DNA of 64,000 nucleotides from Dyadobacter jiangsuensis (GTDB taxonomy: Bacteria; Bacteroidota; Bacteroidia; Cytophagales; Spirosomataceae), in NCBI RefSeq assembly GCF_003014695.1, contig NZ_PYAS01000011.1, positions 1 through 64,000 on the forward strand. The letters are read 5' to 3'. Made by a program: the position numbers and the translations under genes. Shown one piece after another: positions 34,032-42,985 of this stretch. The notes beneath the pieces are model-generated. The model made no database searches. It was not told the origin of the DNA and saw only the letters and a list, made by a program, of their open reading frames with translations. Each line of letters begins with the position of its first letter. Within the stretch, counting starts at the first letter, position 1.

Positions 34032-35879
34032 TCAGAACAGGATAGAATACTTCACTTCGCCATTGGTTACAGGCACGATGAGTTCCTGCTCGCCTTTGGC
34101 GCCTCTGATTTCTGGTTTAAGTTTTTTGTCGGCCAGCTGGATGTAGTACGATTTGTCGTCTACCGCGTAAAGTCCTTCCGCGATTTTTTCGATGGAAGCA
34201 CCGTCGGCCAGGCGTGCTACGAGGTCTTTTGCAGGGTTATTCACCTTTACAATGCGCTCGAAATACTGATTGTTCACGACAGAAACGTAGTCGGTGATCG
34301 AAGAACCGAATGCCTGGTACTGGAATGTAGGAACATCCGAGTCGTCCAGCACGTAACCTTTCGGACGGTAACCGCTGCCGGTTGTGTCCGCTTCCCATTT
34401 AGATTTACCTGATTTACCGAGGAACATATCGTCGCCGAGCAACGTCACGCTGCCGCGAGGGCGTGAAGAACCATCGCCGCGGTCGTGCCACATAGGAGTA
34501 GCATCGAGGAATTCGCCACGCCAAACTTGCAGAACCGCACCTTTGTCCAGGTCGTAGGTATAATGCAGGCTTGCAGGGCTACCCACAGACACCGCATGCA
34601 CCACGCGCGTTCTTTTCGCTTTTTCGTCCTTGCGGAAATCCATGAAAGAGCGGGTAATGGTATTGTTAGAAGCCTGGATCAGGATCGGGTCGGTAGAACC
34701 GCCGCCCATCGCAGAGCTCTTGGAATGGAGTGCGATTTCACGGAAGCCTGGTCCGCTCACCCAAAGGCCGAGTACCGGGCGCATCCAGCCATCTCTTTTG
34801 TTATTGAAAAATTCGAGTTTGTGATCGCCGGCTGTCAGATTCACTTTGGCAACACGGAATTCGTTGTTCGATTTCCACTCCGGCTTGATCACATCCTTAC
34901 CGTCGATTTTCAGGTATGCATTACCTGAAGCCTGCAAACGGAAAGTGTATTCACCTTCGCTGGCTGCATTGAAACGGCCATTGTAAACAAAAGAGTAGTT
35001 ATTGTTCTCTTTCAAAATCTCCCAGTTCAGCGCTTCCGCTTTGCCGGTTTCGGCAGGAGTCAGTTTTGAAAGGTCTTCCGTTTCCGACAAACCGCCGTAA
35101 TAGGTTTTGTAGGTCAGTTCGGAAAGGGTCGCAGGTTTCTTGTCAAAATTGTTCACCACGATATTGCGGATCGCGAGGGAACCGTGGTCGCCCTGGATGC
35201 GGATCGGGCCCATCGGCACGTCCTCAGCCGTGAGTGAACCGCGGGTTGGCCCGCTTACTTCCACATTTTCGTGGATAGTCACGCCATTCAACACCACTGA
35301 AAGGAATACCGCGTTTGCGATTTTCTTACCGCTCGCATCGAAACGGGGAGCCTGGTAAGAGATTTTGATATGTTGCCACAGACCTGGCGCTTTTGCCACG
35401 TTGAAACGCGGTGCATATCCTTCGTAGCCTTTTTCGCCTTCGGGCTTGGAGTCGTTCCAGCGCTCATAGATACCACCGGCATCATTGTATTTGGCGCCTT
35501 TTTTACCCCAGCTATCGAAAAGCTGTACTTCGTAGTTGCCTTGCAGGTAGATTCCTGAGTTGGAGCCTTTGCTCATCATGAAATCCAGCTCAATGTCGAG
35601 ATCGCCGTGTTTGAAGTTGGAAATCAGTTCATAGTCGCTGCCGTACTTGCCTTTTTCGTGAAGGCAAGCGAGCACACCTTTACCCGGGCTGGTAACCAGC
35701 GCGTTTTCCTTGGTGAGATCAGCCGATGCATTGCCGACGATTTTCCAGTCACTGGATTTGGTCGTAAAAGCACTGAGGTCGTTGAGAGGAATGGGCTGCT
35801 GGGCGTAGGCGGTATGCATGGCGAAAGCCGCTACCCCAGAGGCGATTAATTGAAAAAGTGAACGGTTGGTTTTAGACAT
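34032..35879 (-). CDS. Secreted DUF1080 (3-keto-disaccharide hydrolase-like) plus PA14 protein
   Basis: This 615-residue protein has a signal peptide ending TAYAQ. A concanavalin-like DUF1080 domain (about 30-235) shows DLDIELDFMMSKGSNSGIYL, WQHIKISYQAPRFD and GPIRIQGDHGSLAIRNI. A PA14-type carbohydrate-binding domain (about 250-385) follows, with AEGEYTFRLQASG-like strands, and then a C-terminal beta-rich domain of about 220 residues of unknown type. DUF1080 members hydrolyse 3-keto-disaccharides. It is first in an operon with the dehydrogenase-cytochrome fusion, which fits oxidation followed by cleavage of a sugar. Confidence 0.83.
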   Translation of the reverse strand: MSKTNRSLFQLIASGVAAFAMHTAYAQQPIPLNDLSAFTTKSSDWKIVGNASADLTKENALVTSPGKGVLACLHEKGKYGSDYELISNFKHGDLDIELDFMMSKGSNSGIYLQGNYEVQLFDSWGKKGAKYNDAGGIYERWNDSKPEGEKGYEGYAPRFNVAKAPGLWQHIKISYQAPRFDASGKKIANAVFLSVVLNGVTIHENVEVSGPTRGSLTAEDVPMGPIRIQGDHGSLAIRNIVVNNFDKKPATLSELTYKTYYGGLSETEDLSKLTPAETGKAEALNWEILKENNNYSFVYNGRFNAASEGEYTFRLQASGNAYLKIDGKDVIKPEWKSNNEFRVAKVNLTAGDHKLEFFNNKRDGWMRPVLGLWVSGPGFREIALHSKSSAMGGGSTDPILIQASNNTITRSFMDFRKDEKAKRTRVVHAVSVGSPASLHYTYDLDKGAVLQVWRGEFLDATPMWHDRGDGSSRPRGSVTLLGDDMFLGKSGKSKWEADTTGSGYRPKGYVLDDSDVPTFQYQAFGSSITDYVSVVNNQYFERIVKVNNPAKDLVARLADGASIEKIAEGLYAVDDKSYYIQLADKKLKPEIRGAKGEQELIVPVTNGEVKYSILF

Positions 35880-36072
35880 ACTTGCAGTAAGCTTAGTCGG
35901 TTTTAGATTAGCAATCCAGGCTACGAATGCCTTTAGCCCTGCAAATTACGTGATAAGAATCGGGAAAATTACATTTATATAGATGAGAATCCTTTTTGTT
36001 GTTGCTTTTTCCTTAATGTTGTGTTTTGATACTATTTCAAAGAGTTTTTAGACTAAAACTGTTACCTTTCAA

Positions 36073-36837
36073 ATGAAAAAATTGATGCTTACCGCGTTCA
36101 GCATGGCTGCTGCCTTTGCCGCACACGCGCAATTGCAGCCTGCGAAGCAAACTCCTGAGTCCAGCGAATTGTGGAATCCCGTTCCCCGCGTGGTAACGCC
36201 CGGCAAAGGTTCATCGGCGGTTTCAGGCTTCACTGCCCCTTCCGATGCGATCGTCCTGTTCGATGGTAAGAACCTCGATCAGTGGGTCTCAGGAAAAGAC
36301 GGTAAATCAGCTGCTCCCTGGACTGTCGGCGACGGCGCAATGACCGTAGCCCCTAAATCAGGAGACATTCAAACCAAGCAGACATTCGGCGATTACCAGC
36401 TGCACATCGAGTGGAGAACCCCCGCAAAAGTGGACGGAAACGGACAAGGCCGTGGTAACAGCGGTATTTTTATGCAGGGAATCTACGAATTGCAGGTACT
36501 CGACAGCTATAACAACCCAACCTATTCAAACGGTCAGGCAGGTTCGATCTACAAGCAAACCATGCCGCTCGTGAATGCAGCGGTAGGCCCGGGCGAATGG
36601 CAGACTTACGATGTGGTTTACACCGCACCGCATTTCAACAAAGACGGCCACATGACACATCCGCCGTACATTACCGTAATCCATAATGGTGTATTGGTGC
36701 AAAACCACACCATGATCCAGGGAACGACTCCTTATATCGGCCAGCCGACGATCGAGCCGCACGGAAAAGGCCCTATCAAATTGCAGGACCACAACAACAC
36801 GACCAGCTTCCGCAATATCTGGATCCGCGAGTTGTAA
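36073..36837 (+). CDS. Secreted DUF1080 protein (3-keto-disaccharide hydrolase-like)
   Basis: This 254-residue protein has a signal peptide ending AAHAQ. A single DUF1080 domain shows IVLFDGKNLDQWVS, DYQLHIEWRTP, GNSGIFMQGIYELQVLDSYN, WQTYDVVYTAPHF and GPIKLQDHNNTTSFRNIWI. It is divergent from the DUF1080+PA14/dehydrogenase operon, with about 190 bp of shared upstream DNA, so the three genes probably serve the same periplasmic sugar pathway. Confidence 0.87.
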   Translation: MKKLMLTAFSMAAAFAAHAQLQPAKQTPESSELWNPVPRVVTPGKGSSAVSGFTAPSDAIVLFDGKNLDQWVSGKDGKSAAPWTVGDGAMTVAPKSGDIQTKQTFGDYQLHIEWRTPAKVDGNGQGRGNSGIFMQGIYELQVLDSYNNPTYSNGQAGSIYKQTMPLVNAAVGPGEWQTYDVVYTAPHFNKDGHMTHPPYITVIHNGVLVQNHTMIQGTTPYIGQPTIEPHGKGPIKLQDHNNTTSFRNIWIREL

Positions 36838-36860
36838 GATTGTAAACGTCTTAATATCAA

Positions 36861-36892
36861 AAAATGGCTGCCTCAAACGGGGCAGCCATTTT
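36861..36892. terminator. Bidirectional terminator
   Basis: AAAATGGCTGCC pairs with GGCAGCCATTTT around an 8-base loop between the convergent DUF1080 and TonB-receptor genes. Confidence 0.88.
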
Positions 36893-36915
36893 CAATTTAT
36901 AATCCACTAGCTTAG

Positions 36916-39639
36916 TTAAAATTTGATCGCCAGATTGGCGGAGAAGTTTCTCGGCATTTGAGGCGTGAGCACGCCCTGGCCGGCGAAATATTTCTTATCG
37001 AGCATATTGTCGAGTTTGAGGCCGAGGCGCCATGCCTTGGTATTGTAGAAAATAGTCGAGTTCAAAACCGTGTAAGACGGAATGGTGAACACGCCCGTCA
37101 CAGCGGAGTTAGCAGTCAAATGCTCGCTGATGTAATTCCCGCCGATACCGGCTCCAAGTCCTTTCAGCTTACCGAATGGCAGATTGTAGCTGATCCACGC
37201 ATTCGCGAGGTCGGCAGGGCCCGCATTCGTTGGTCGGCGGCCTTCCAGCGCCACCGTCGACTTCGTCAATTTGCTGTCGTTATGGCTGTAACCGGCCACG
37301 AGGTTCAAGCCGGTGATGGGGTTGGCGATGACCTCTACCTCGATACCACGGCTGTACTGCGTACCGTCCTGCACAGTAATGTTGTAGTTCTTGCCCTCGC
37401 GCACGAGCACGTCCGTACGTGTGATGTTGTCAACCTTGATATCGTAATAGCTGACAGTCATATTCAGCTTGCCCTGATAGCTTTCCAGTTTAATACCCCC
37501 TTCCAACTGATTAGCTTGCTGCGGCTTGAAAACGCCCGAAACATCCGGCAGCGGCTGGGCGACAGGCGCTACATTGAAGAAGCCATTCATATAATTCCCA
37601 AAAACCGAAAGCCGGTCTTTAATAATCTGATACACCAATCCGAACTTGGGCGAAACGGCCGTTTGCTTGAACTGCGTATTGGCTACGTAGGTGCGTGTGG
37701 CGTGATTTAATGTGCCTTTGTTTTCGAAGCGGTCCACGCGCAGGCTGATCATCGCGAGCAGGCGGTCGGTGACATTGAGGACGTCGGAGAAATAGGCGCT
37801 GTACACATTGCCTGAGTTGTAGTTGCGCGTAGGCGCGTCGGTATTTGCAGCCAGGCGTGCTTCTACGGACGTGCGGTTGATTTTCAGGTAATTCGGATCG
37901 TTATGAATGCCGCTTACATTATCGAACACAATGTAGGGCGAGTTGTTGTTATGCGCCGTGCGGTTCAGGTAGTCGAGGCCAATCACAACGCGGTTGCGCA
38001 ATGTCCCGATCTTGAAATCGCCGATGAAGTTCTGCTGGATGTCGATCGCATTGTTGGTCGTGTTTTGAAGGGAAATATTACGTTCGAGCAATGTATCGGC
38101 CACTGCTCCGCGGATGAACTGGTATTGATAAAAGCCGTCGGATTTGCGGGTATTGCTGGAAAACGCGGTTTGAGACGTCCAGCTGTTGGAAAGTTTGTAT
38201 TTCAACTGACCATACACATTGATGGTCGGCGTTTTCATCGTCAGGTCGTTGCTGGTGTAAGACCTGTTCCAGTCGAAACCAAGCTCCTGGGGTGTGTGGG
38301 CCACAAACTGGCGCGTACGATTCAGGAAGATAGCCGAAGGGCTGGTCATTTCACCCTGGTAAATGCCTGCGTTGAAAAGCACGGTCATTTTTTGATTCAC
38401 GCGGTATTCCAGCGACGGCGCAATCACCAGGCTTCTCCGGAAACCGGCATCCTGGAAACTGCCCTGGTATTGATAAGCCGCATTAACCCTCAGCAAAAGG
38501 TTTTTAGAAGCATTGATAGGGCCGTAAATATCCGCGGTCAGGCGATTCAACCCAAAGCTCCCGGTGGTATAGCCAATCTCGCCGCCGGCGATTTCAACCG
38601 GCTTTTTGGTGACAATATTAATTAATCCACCAAACGACGTCACCGAGCTGCCGAACAGCGTGGCCGATGGTCCTTTGATCACCTCCACTTTTTCCACATT
38701 GATCGGGTCGAACTCGCCGTTGGTTTGTACCGGCAGTCCATCCACAACCGACAGTTCCGTGCGGAAGCCCCGCAACGCGTAGAATGTCGCACCATCGGAA
38801 TTGATACCACGATTAGCCTGGATCTTGTAAACTCCCGGCGCATTCTTGACGATGTTGGAGAAGTCGGTAATGAGCTGCTCGGTGAACAGGGTTTTGGATA
38901 ATGCGCTGTAAACCTGCGGGTTTTCCATGTTGCTCACCGGCAGCTTGGCTACGTAATCGCTTTCTTTTTTAGAGAACTTGTTAATATCCCCGCTGATCAC
39001 GACTTCCTGTAATGCTTTACTGTCTTCGTTCAGAAATATTGGTTCGAATGTGACGGTCTCGTCCGCTTCGATGGTTACCACACGCTCGATGGGCTCGTAA
39101 CCAAGCAGCTGGATCACCACCTTATGCTCGCCAGCCGGGATATTACGGATTATAAAGTCTCCGTTGAGATCGCTTTGCGCACCTTTGCCCGTACCCTTTA
39201 CCGTAATGTTCACAAACTCGGCCGGTTTGCCGTCGGAAGTTTTTAATGTTCCGCGCAATGCGCCGCGGCCTTCACCGGCTTCGATCGTAATCACATTTTC
39301 CTGCACGTGCAGTTCTTTCAATGCTGAGCCTACCACACGGTGCAGTGCGTCTTTCATCGGCACACCGGCCAGATTCGCATTCACCTTTTTGGCGACATTC
39401 AATTGCGTGCTGCTGTATGAAATGGAAGTGCCCGTCTGGTCGCCTATTTGCGCGAGGGCATCGGCCAGGCGTACATCATGTAATTTGAGGGTCACAGCTT
39501 TGGCAAGTACCGGTGCCTGGGCCAGCGTTTTATTTGAAATACACAAAACTATGGCGCATAACGCTGCGGCCATGCAGTTTCGAAGGAGCGAATAACAGAT
39601 TTTGGCGCCCGTTTGGGGCGAAGTATAATTGGGCTGCAT
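36916..39639 (-). CDS. TonB-dependent receptor with STN signalling domain (FecA type)
   Basis: This 907-residue outer-membrane protein has a signal peptide ending KTLAQ. An STN domain (about 45-120, VTLKLHDVRLADALAQIGDQ) is followed by a carboxypeptidase-regulatory-like beta-sandwich (about 127-205), a plug with GPSATLFGSSVTSFGGLIN, and a barrel ending in the C-terminal Phe (NLAIKF). The STN domain and the upstream fecI and fecR genes mark it as a transducing receptor, probably for a ferric siderophore. Ligand binding at the surface would release the ECF sigma factor. The substrate is unknown. Confidence 0.92.
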   Translation of the reverse strand: MQPNYTSPQTGAKICYSLLRNCMAAALCAIVLCISNKTLAQAPVLAKAVTLKLHDVRLADALAQIGDQTGTSISYSSTQLNVAKKVNANLAGVPMKDALHRVVGSALKELHVQENVITIEAGEGRGALRGTLKTSDGKPAEFVNITVKGTGKGAQSDLNGDFIIRNIPAGEHKVVIQLLGYEPIERVVTIEADETVTFEPIFLNEDSKALQEVVISGDINKFSKKESDYVAKLPVSNMENPQVYSALSKTLFTEQLITDFSNIVKNAPGVYKIQANRGINSDGATFYALRGFRTELSVVDGLPVQTNGEFDPINVEKVEVIKGPSATLFGSSVTSFGGLINIVTKKPVEIAGGEIGYTTGSFGLNRLTADIYGPINASKNLLLRVNAAYQYQGSFQDAGFRRSLVIAPSLEYRVNQKMTVLFNAGIYQGEMTSPSAIFLNRTRQFVAHTPQELGFDWNRSYTSNDLTMKTPTINVYGQLKYKLSNSWTSQTAFSSNTRKSDGFYQYQFIRGAVADTLLERNISLQNTTNNAIDIQQNFIGDFKIGTLRNRVVIGLDYLNRTAHNNNSPYIVFDNVSGIHNDPNYLKINRTSVEARLAANTDAPTRNYNSGNVYSAYFSDVLNVTDRLLAMISLRVDRFENKGTLNHATRTYVANTQFKQTAVSPKFGLVYQIIKDRLSVFGNYMNGFFNVAPVAQPLPDVSGVFKPQQANQLEGGIKLESYQGKLNMTVSYYDIKVDNITRTDVLVREGKNYNITVQDGTQYSRGIEVEVIANPITGLNLVAGYSHNDSKLTKSTVALEGRRPTNAGPADLANAWISYNLPFGKLKGLGAGIGGNYISEHLTANSAVTGVFTIPSYTVLNSTIFYNTKAWRLGLKLDNMLDKKYFAGQGVLTPQMPRNFSANLAIKF

Positions 39640-39769
39640 ATTTTTGTTTAAATGTTGATTGATCTGCGATTGATTGGCATTCGACCCGATGTTAAGTTTG
39701 GCGACAGCGCATCGGGTTTTTCCATTTTCGCAGGTTAGGGCGATTTATTCATTGGGATGGATGGGGTTA

Positions 39770-40717
39770 CTATTCATATATACTGATGGATTCTCCTTGT
39801 ACTGTATAGCGGAAGTCAACCGCTATGCTCAAACTGCCCAGCACCGCATTGAGTGTCGGTTTCTTAAATGAGCCGGTGTAGCGTTGGTTTTTCAATGCCT
39901 CATCGCGGATTTGAATGCTGACATTGTAGCGCCTTTCGAGCTCGCGCGCCACCTGCGTCAGAGGCACGTCATCGAATCGTAAAGCATTGTTCAGCCACGA
40001 AACTTCTGCTTCCACACCCGAAACGGCACGGACCGATAACCGCTTCCCTTCTATCAGACCGGTCATTCCGGCAGTTACGATCTCCGATTTCGGCGAAATT
40101 TTGTTGGTGAACTTTACTTTTCCTTCCGTTACCAGCAATGCTGTGTGAGCTTCGCCGGGGTATTCTTTCACATCAAAAACAGTCCCGAGCACGCGTGTCT
40201 GCGCTGCGGCTGTTTCCACAATGAATGGCTGTTTCGGATTCTTTTTGACTGAAAATTGCGCCTCACCGATCAGTACAACCCGCCGGATCGAGTCTGTGAA
40301 AGTGGAAGGATACCGAAGCTCACTATCGTAACCTAGCATCACCACCGAGCCATCGGGCAATGCGAATTGCCGGGTTTCCCCTTTTTGCGTGCTGCTAATC
40401 TGAATGGCCGCTACTTTGACAGGCTCCTGCCCTTTTTTGTTTTGGAATAAATACCAGACAACACCACTAGCCAGCAAAAGCATAGCGGCTATTCCAGACA
40501 GGTAATGCCGGTAGCGCGCCCAGAGCGGCTGCGCATCAAGCACCTGCAAGCGCTCCCACACACGTGCGCCCGACTCCCGCCTTATTTCATCGGGGATTTC
40601 GGAGATAGCTTCCGCGGCGGTTTCGGGGGCATCGAGCCATTGTTCCACGGCTTGTATTTCGGCAGGAGTGCATTGGCCTTCGGTATAACGCTTTAAAAGT
40701 TCAGGTGTAATGTTCAT
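39770..40717 (-). CDS. FecR-family anti-sigma factor
   Basis: This 315-residue protein has an N-terminal cytoplasmic domain (ITPELLKRYTEGQCTPAEIQ), one TM helix (about residues 87-105, GIAAMLLLASGVVWYLF) and a periplasmic FecR domain (GETRQFALPDGSVVMLG; TRVLGTVFDVKEYPGE). A C-terminal DUF4974 region (LRFDDVPLTQVARELERRYN) completes it. It regulates the adjacent ECF sigma factor and senses the FecA-type receptor. The start is set at the ATG at 40717; an upstream in-frame start would add 13 residues. Confidence 0.9.
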   Translation of the reverse strand: MNITPELLKRYTEGQCTPAEIQAVEQWLDAPETAAEAISEIPDEIRRESGARVWERLQVLDAQPLWARYRHYLSGIAAMLLLASGVVWYLFQNKKGQEPVKVAAIQISSTQKGETRQFALPDGSVVMLGYDSELRYPSTFTDSIRRVVLIGEAQFSVKKNPKQPFIVETAAAQTRVLGTVFDVKEYPGEAHTALLVTEGKVKFTNKISPKSEIVTAGMTGLIEGKRLSVRAVSGVEAEVSWLNNALRFDDVPLTQVARELERRYNVSIQIRDEALKNQRYTGSFKKPTLNAVLGSLSIAVDFRYTVQGESISIYE

Positions 40718-40804
40718 ATGCCGCCATGGGTTCATGGGGACGGGATGTCCCTGCATATATTGTTGCGTAGCCCGAAGGTTCCCCTGGCGTGCGGCAGAAA
40801 TTTT

Positions 40805-41338
40805 TTAATGCTGGTATTCGGCGAGGTGCTTGCCGAGGAAGCGCAATGCGCGGGTGAGGTGGTATTCCACCGTTTTTTCGGACAGCACAAGCGATGCGGC
40901 AATGGCTTTATTGGACATCCCTTCCTGCCGGCTCATCACGAAAACATCCTGGCAGGGGTGGGGCAGATCGGTCACAAGCTCGCTCAGGCGCTCGGAAAGC
41001 AGGTGATAGTCGACCTGCCGTTGTGTCGTTTCTTCGAAACCTGCTTTTTTAGGAATAACCTGATCAAATATTTGCCGGCGGTTGGCTGAGTCGCGGTGGT
41101 GGGCGAGGAGTTTGAGTTTCGCTGCCCGCACGAGATAGTTGGCGACCGGGCCTTCTACCCGCAGCTCACGGCGCCGCTCCCAGAGCGACTGGAATATTTC
41201 GTGCATCAAATCTTCGGCCAGTTCGAGGTCGCGGGTACCCTGGTAACACACCGCAAATACCTTTTCCCAATGCAAATGGTAAAGTTCTTCAAACGACTTG
41301 TCTGTCTGAATCAGCAATGGGGCGATTACAGGGGGCAT
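40805..41338 (-). CDS. ECF RNA polymerase sigma factor (FecI-like)
   Basis: This 177-residue sigma-70 family protein has region 2 (EELYHLHWEKVFAVCYQGTR; DLMHEIFQSLWERR) and region 4 (VFVMSRQEGMSNKAIAASL; SEKTVEYHLTRALRFL), and lacks regions 1 and 3. It directs transcription of its own FecR/FecA cassette, which follows on the same strand. It has a clear consensus promoter 23 bp upstream of the start. Confidence 0.93.
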   Translation of the reverse strand: MPPVIAPLLIQTDKSFEELYHLHWEKVFAVCYQGTRDLELAEDLMHEIFQSLWERRRELRVEGPVANYLVRAAKLKLLAHHRDSANRRQIFDQVIPKKAGFEETTQRQVDYHLLSERLSELVTDLPHPCQDVFVMSRQEGMSNKAIAASLVLSEKTVEYHLTRALRFLGKHLAEYQH

Positions 41339-41360
41339 AGGGTACCGGGAATGTCCAATG

Positions 41361-41393
41361 CAAAGCTACAACACTATTTATATTAAGTCCAAA
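41361..41393 (-). promoter_or_regulatory. Promoter for the fecI-fecR-fecA cassette
   Basis: On the minus strand TTTG (41390-41393) is 21 bp from TAGCTTTG (41361-41368), matching the Bacteroidota consensus. Confidence 0.55.
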
Positions 41394-41506
41394 TAATGAA
41401 TTTATCAGGTGCAATAATTTTTAAGCGTTAAATGATTGGTAACATCGGTGAAGCCTTTTCTGTTTTCATTTATATTCGCTTTCAATGTCACTCCAAAACC
41501 GTTGCC

Positions 41507-42076
41507 ATGCAGGAAATAGAGCCCTATTACAATTGGGAGAAGCATTATGTGGCCAGCCACGATGAGCGTTCGCCCTTCTACGGCCGTACTTATAACCTGG
41601 ATTATTACGAAAATGCGATCTACGGCTACTACATCCATCCGCTGTGGGATGATATCGGGTCGGAGACGCTGTATGTGAAAATCCTGTTTGCAGATTACAA
41701 CAAGCGCTTTGTGATCATTGAGATGTTCGGGGAGTGGAACGATGCGCTGCATAACGACATCATGTTCTTCAAAAGGCAGGTCATTGATCCGCTCGTGAAC
41801 CAGGGCATTAACCAGTTTATATTACTGGGCGAAAATGTGCTCGATTTCCATGGCGGTAACGACGACGACTATTATGCAGAGTGGTTCGACGACGTGGAGG
41901 ACGGCTGGATCGCCGCGATCAATTTCCGTGAGCATGTGGAGGAGCAATGGAAGAAGTACCGGCTCGATTATTATATCAATTTCGGTGGTACGCTGCACCT
42001 CAATAACTGGCGCACATTATTGCCGGAGCCGTTTTATGAGTTGGTTAAAAATTTGATGGTTAGAAGGTTAACGTAG
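41507..42076 (+). CDS. Conserved hypothetical acidic protein
   Basis: I do not recognise a function for this 189-residue protein. It is rich in Tyr, Trp and Asp/Glu with no signal peptide or membrane segment, so it is probably cytoplasmic. The N-terminus (EIEPYYNWEKHYVASHDERS) and DYYAEWFDDVEDGW stand out. The ATG at 41507 is preferred over 41432, since the upstream extension is compositionally different. It is divergent from fecI and single in its neighbourhood. Confidence 0.6.
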   Translation: MQEIEPYYNWEKHYVASHDERSPFYGRTYNLDYYENAIYGYYIHPLWDDIGSETLYVKILFADYNKRFVIIEMFGEWNDALHNDIMFFKRQVIDPLVNQGINQFILLGENVLDFHGGNDDDYYAEWFDDVEDGWIAAINFREHVEEQWKKYRLDYYINFGGTLHLNNWRTLLPEPFYELVKNLMVRRLT

Positions 42077-42171
42077 CATAAAGCTGCGTGCATTGCTTGC
42101 AACCTTGGTAACTCCTTTGTAGCTTACGCACTCATCGTATCAACTGTTCTTACCTTAAAACCTCATTTCCC

Positions 42172-42900
42172 ATGGCCGAGAATACCGAACCTACACCAGA
42201 AGATGCAAAAGAATCGCTGGAAAATAAAGTTGAAGAACTCAAAACTACTGCTACCGACGCTAAGGACGCAGTCGTGGAAGAGGTGCAGGAAGTGAAGGCC
42301 GAGGCAACCGAAGTAGTGAAAGAAGAAGTGGCTGCCGTAGAGACGAAGGCGGAGGAGAAATTGGAGGAAGCGGCCGATGGCATTAAGACCGAAGTTTACG
42401 AAACGATCGACGACCTGAAAGCACAGGCGGAGACCAAGGCAGCGGCTGCCGAGGAAGCGGTGGAAGAGGTGAAAGAAGAGGCGGCGGCTAAGGTAGAGGT
42501 TGTAAAAGAGGAGGTTGCGGAAAAAGTCGAAGAGGTACAATCGGGCTTTGCTGCGAAACTAGCCGGTCTGACAGAGGCAGCGGCTGAGAAATTCGAGGAC
42601 CTGAAAGAGGCCGCGACGGATAAGTTTGAAGATATTAAGGAAGTTGCTGCGGAGAAGTTTGAAGATATCAAGGTAGCCGCGGCAGACAAGTATGAAGATA
42701 TCAAAGAAGATGCCGCCGAAGCATTGGAAGATGCGAAAGAGGTAGCTTCCGAAAAGCTCGCCGAAGCACAAGCCAAGGCTAATGAATTGAAAGCGAAGGC
42801 TGCGGAGGAAATAGCGGAGTTCAGGGAGGAAGCCTCGGAGAAAGTCGTTGAGACGAAAACCAAGGCGAAGGGATTCTGGGCGCGGCTCTTCGGCAAATAG
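42172..42900 (+). CDS. Ala/Glu/Lys-rich LEA-like 11-mer repeat protein
   Basis: This 242-residue, highly charged protein is almost wholly helical. Residues about 140-230 contain tandem 11-residue units of the type AADKYEDIKED, in register at least six times. This resembles group 3 LEA proteins and apolipoprotein-like amphipathic helices. It has no signal peptide, and the C-terminus is short and basic (FWARLFGK), so it may bind membranes. A desiccation/stress or membrane-surface role is inference. It is followed by a strong terminator. Confidence 0.72.
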   Translation: MAENTEPTPEDAKESLENKVEELKTTATDAKDAVVEEVQEVKAEATEVVKEEVAAVETKAEEKLEEAADGIKTEVYETIDDLKAQAETKAAAAEEAVEEVKEEAAAKVEVVKEEVAEKVEEVQSGFAAKLAGLTEAAAEKFEDLKEAATDKFEDIKEVAAEKFEDIKVAAADKYEDIKEDAAEALEDAKEVASEKLAEAQAKANELKAKAAEEIAEFREEASEKVVETKTKAKGFWARLFGK

Positions 42901-42920
42901 GCGCTTGAAAAAGTAACCGG

Positions 42921-42951
42921 ACCCGGCCCTTTTCGATAGGCCGGGTTTTTT
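42921..42951 (+). terminator. Terminator of the LEA-like gene
   Basis: ACCCGGCC pairs with GGCCGGGT around a 10-base loop, then T5. Confidence 0.85.
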
Positions 42952-42985
42952 ATGCAATTGTTTTGTTCTACCAAAATTGCTTCTA

